Below, piece by piece: positions 63,594 through 64,000 of a stretch of DNA of 64,000 bases. The stretch comes from CANKHA01 sp963750965 (GTDB taxonomy: Bacteria; Pseudomonadota; Alphaproteobacteria; Rhizobiales; Xanthobacteraceae): assembly GCA_963750965.1 (NCBI GenBank), contig CAVVSK010000009.1:62001-126000 (forward strand), in the 5' to 3' direction. Under the pieces are notes generated by a model, which saw nothing but the letters and a program-made list of their open reading frames with translations, had not been told where the DNA came from and searched no databases. Position 1 is the first letter of the stretch. Each line of letters opens with the position of its first letter. The translations under genes were made by a program, and so were the position numbers.

Positions 63594-64000
63594 ATGGATG
63601 AGAAGCCTGACATCACAGTCATGCCGACCGACGCGCTACGCAACGATCGCGGCGAGATCCGTCCCGAATTCGTCGAGCAGGTCAAAGCCGCGATCGAGGC
63701 ATCAGATGCGCCCGCGCTCCGCGCACTCGCGAGCGATCTGCATGAAGCCGACATGGGCGATCTGCTGGAAGCGCTCGACGCTGAGCATCGCCCGCTTCTG
63801 ATTGAACTGATGGGGTCGGAGTTCGACTTTACCGCGCTGACGGAAGTCGACGTCACGGTACGCGAGGACATTCTTGAGGAATTGCCGGCGGAGACCGTCG
63901 CCGAGGGCGTGCGCGATCTGGATTCTGACGATGCCGTCGAGATCCTGCAGGACCTTCCGAAGGAAGACCAGGCCGAGATCCTGGAGCAACTGCCGGCCAG
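63594..64000 (+). CDS. mgtE: Magnesium transporter MgtE, N-terminal part (runs off the window)
   Basis: The visible 135 codons from ATG 63594 form the cytosolic MgtE N-domain: EQVKAAIEASDAPALRALAS, DLHEADMGDLLEALDAEHRP and the helical repeats LDSDDAVEILQDLPKEDQAE, with many acidic residues as in the Mg-sensing superhelical domain. The CBS and membrane parts lie beyond the end. Start preferred because of the family-like N-terminus. Confidence 0.9.
   Translation, partial: MDEKPDITVMPTDALRNDRGEIRPEFVEQVKAAIEASDAPALRALASDLHEADMGDLLEALDAEHRPLLIELMGSEFDFTALTEVDVTVREDILEELPAETVAEGVRDLDSDDAVEILQDLPKEDQAEILEQLPA

Overview
The window is a chromosomal segment of an alphaproteobacterium, most likely a Hyphomicrobiales (Rhizobiales) member of the Bradyrhizobiaceae/Xanthobacteraceae type. 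This rests on the form of the ribosomal proteins, on RpoA, on ATP12, LipB and HdeA-like genes, and on palindromic intergenic elements typical of that group. No sequence search was run, so family assignments come from motifs and remembered family features.

Region by region. 1-9949 is the distal S10/spc/alpha ribosomal super-operon (end of rplP, then rpmC-rpsQ-rplN-rplX-rplE-rpsN-rpsH-rplF-rplR-rpsE-rpmD-rplO-secY-adk, and rpsM-rpsK-rpoA-rplQ). 9949-17669 is housekeeping and quality control: ankyrin protein, Do-like periplasmic protease, RarA ATPase, a DCC thiol protein, a saccharopine-dehydrogenase/DUF4166 protein, an RluC-type pseudouridine synthase and a small secreted protein. 17745-23336 (minus strand) is an overlapping four-gene operon for a 2-oxoacid:ferredoxin oxidoreductase, with a GltD-like flavoprotein upstream and a sulfotransferase between korA and korB. 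23613-34541 holds ATP12, two permeases, an NAD(P)-oxidoreductase, a kelch protein, an esterase, a 1-Cys peroxiredoxin, a Tat-exported thiamine-diphosphate enzyme next to a cytochrome c, acylphosphatase and lipB. A tRNA-Leu(GAG) at 34785 is followed by a complete urease cluster (ureABCEFGD, urea channel, APC permease) that looks lower in GC, then two small secreted proteins, one HdeA-like.

43918-47786 (minus) is an opgH-like glucan glucosyltransferase operon with an FkbM methyltransferase and a polytopic membrane protein. Divergent from it, 47868-53211 holds a compact set: an MDR dehydrogenase, a degenerate pterin-synthase-fold protein, a GT4 glycosyltransferase, a SAM methyltransferase, a RibD-type reductase and a GTP cyclohydrolase II. 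This is the best candidate in the window for an undescribed pathway, perhaps a glycosylated and methylated pterin or flavin-precursor metabolite. 53326-64000 contains a DUF1622 protein, a Rieske/ferric-reductase-like operon with a 36-residue protein, hydrolases, NadX, a TctC-type binding protein, a heme-containing propeller-like secreted protein, two polysaccharide deacetylases and the start of mgtE.

Seven genes cannot be read in one frame: rpsH, rplO, an EamA transporter, an oxidoreductase (two shifts), an esterase, the ThDP enzyme and the heme protein. All are restored to family length by single-base corrections, seven of the eight being extra bases. Because rpsH and rplO are essential, assembly or sequencing error is the likeliest cause; these genes are listed here as whole loci.
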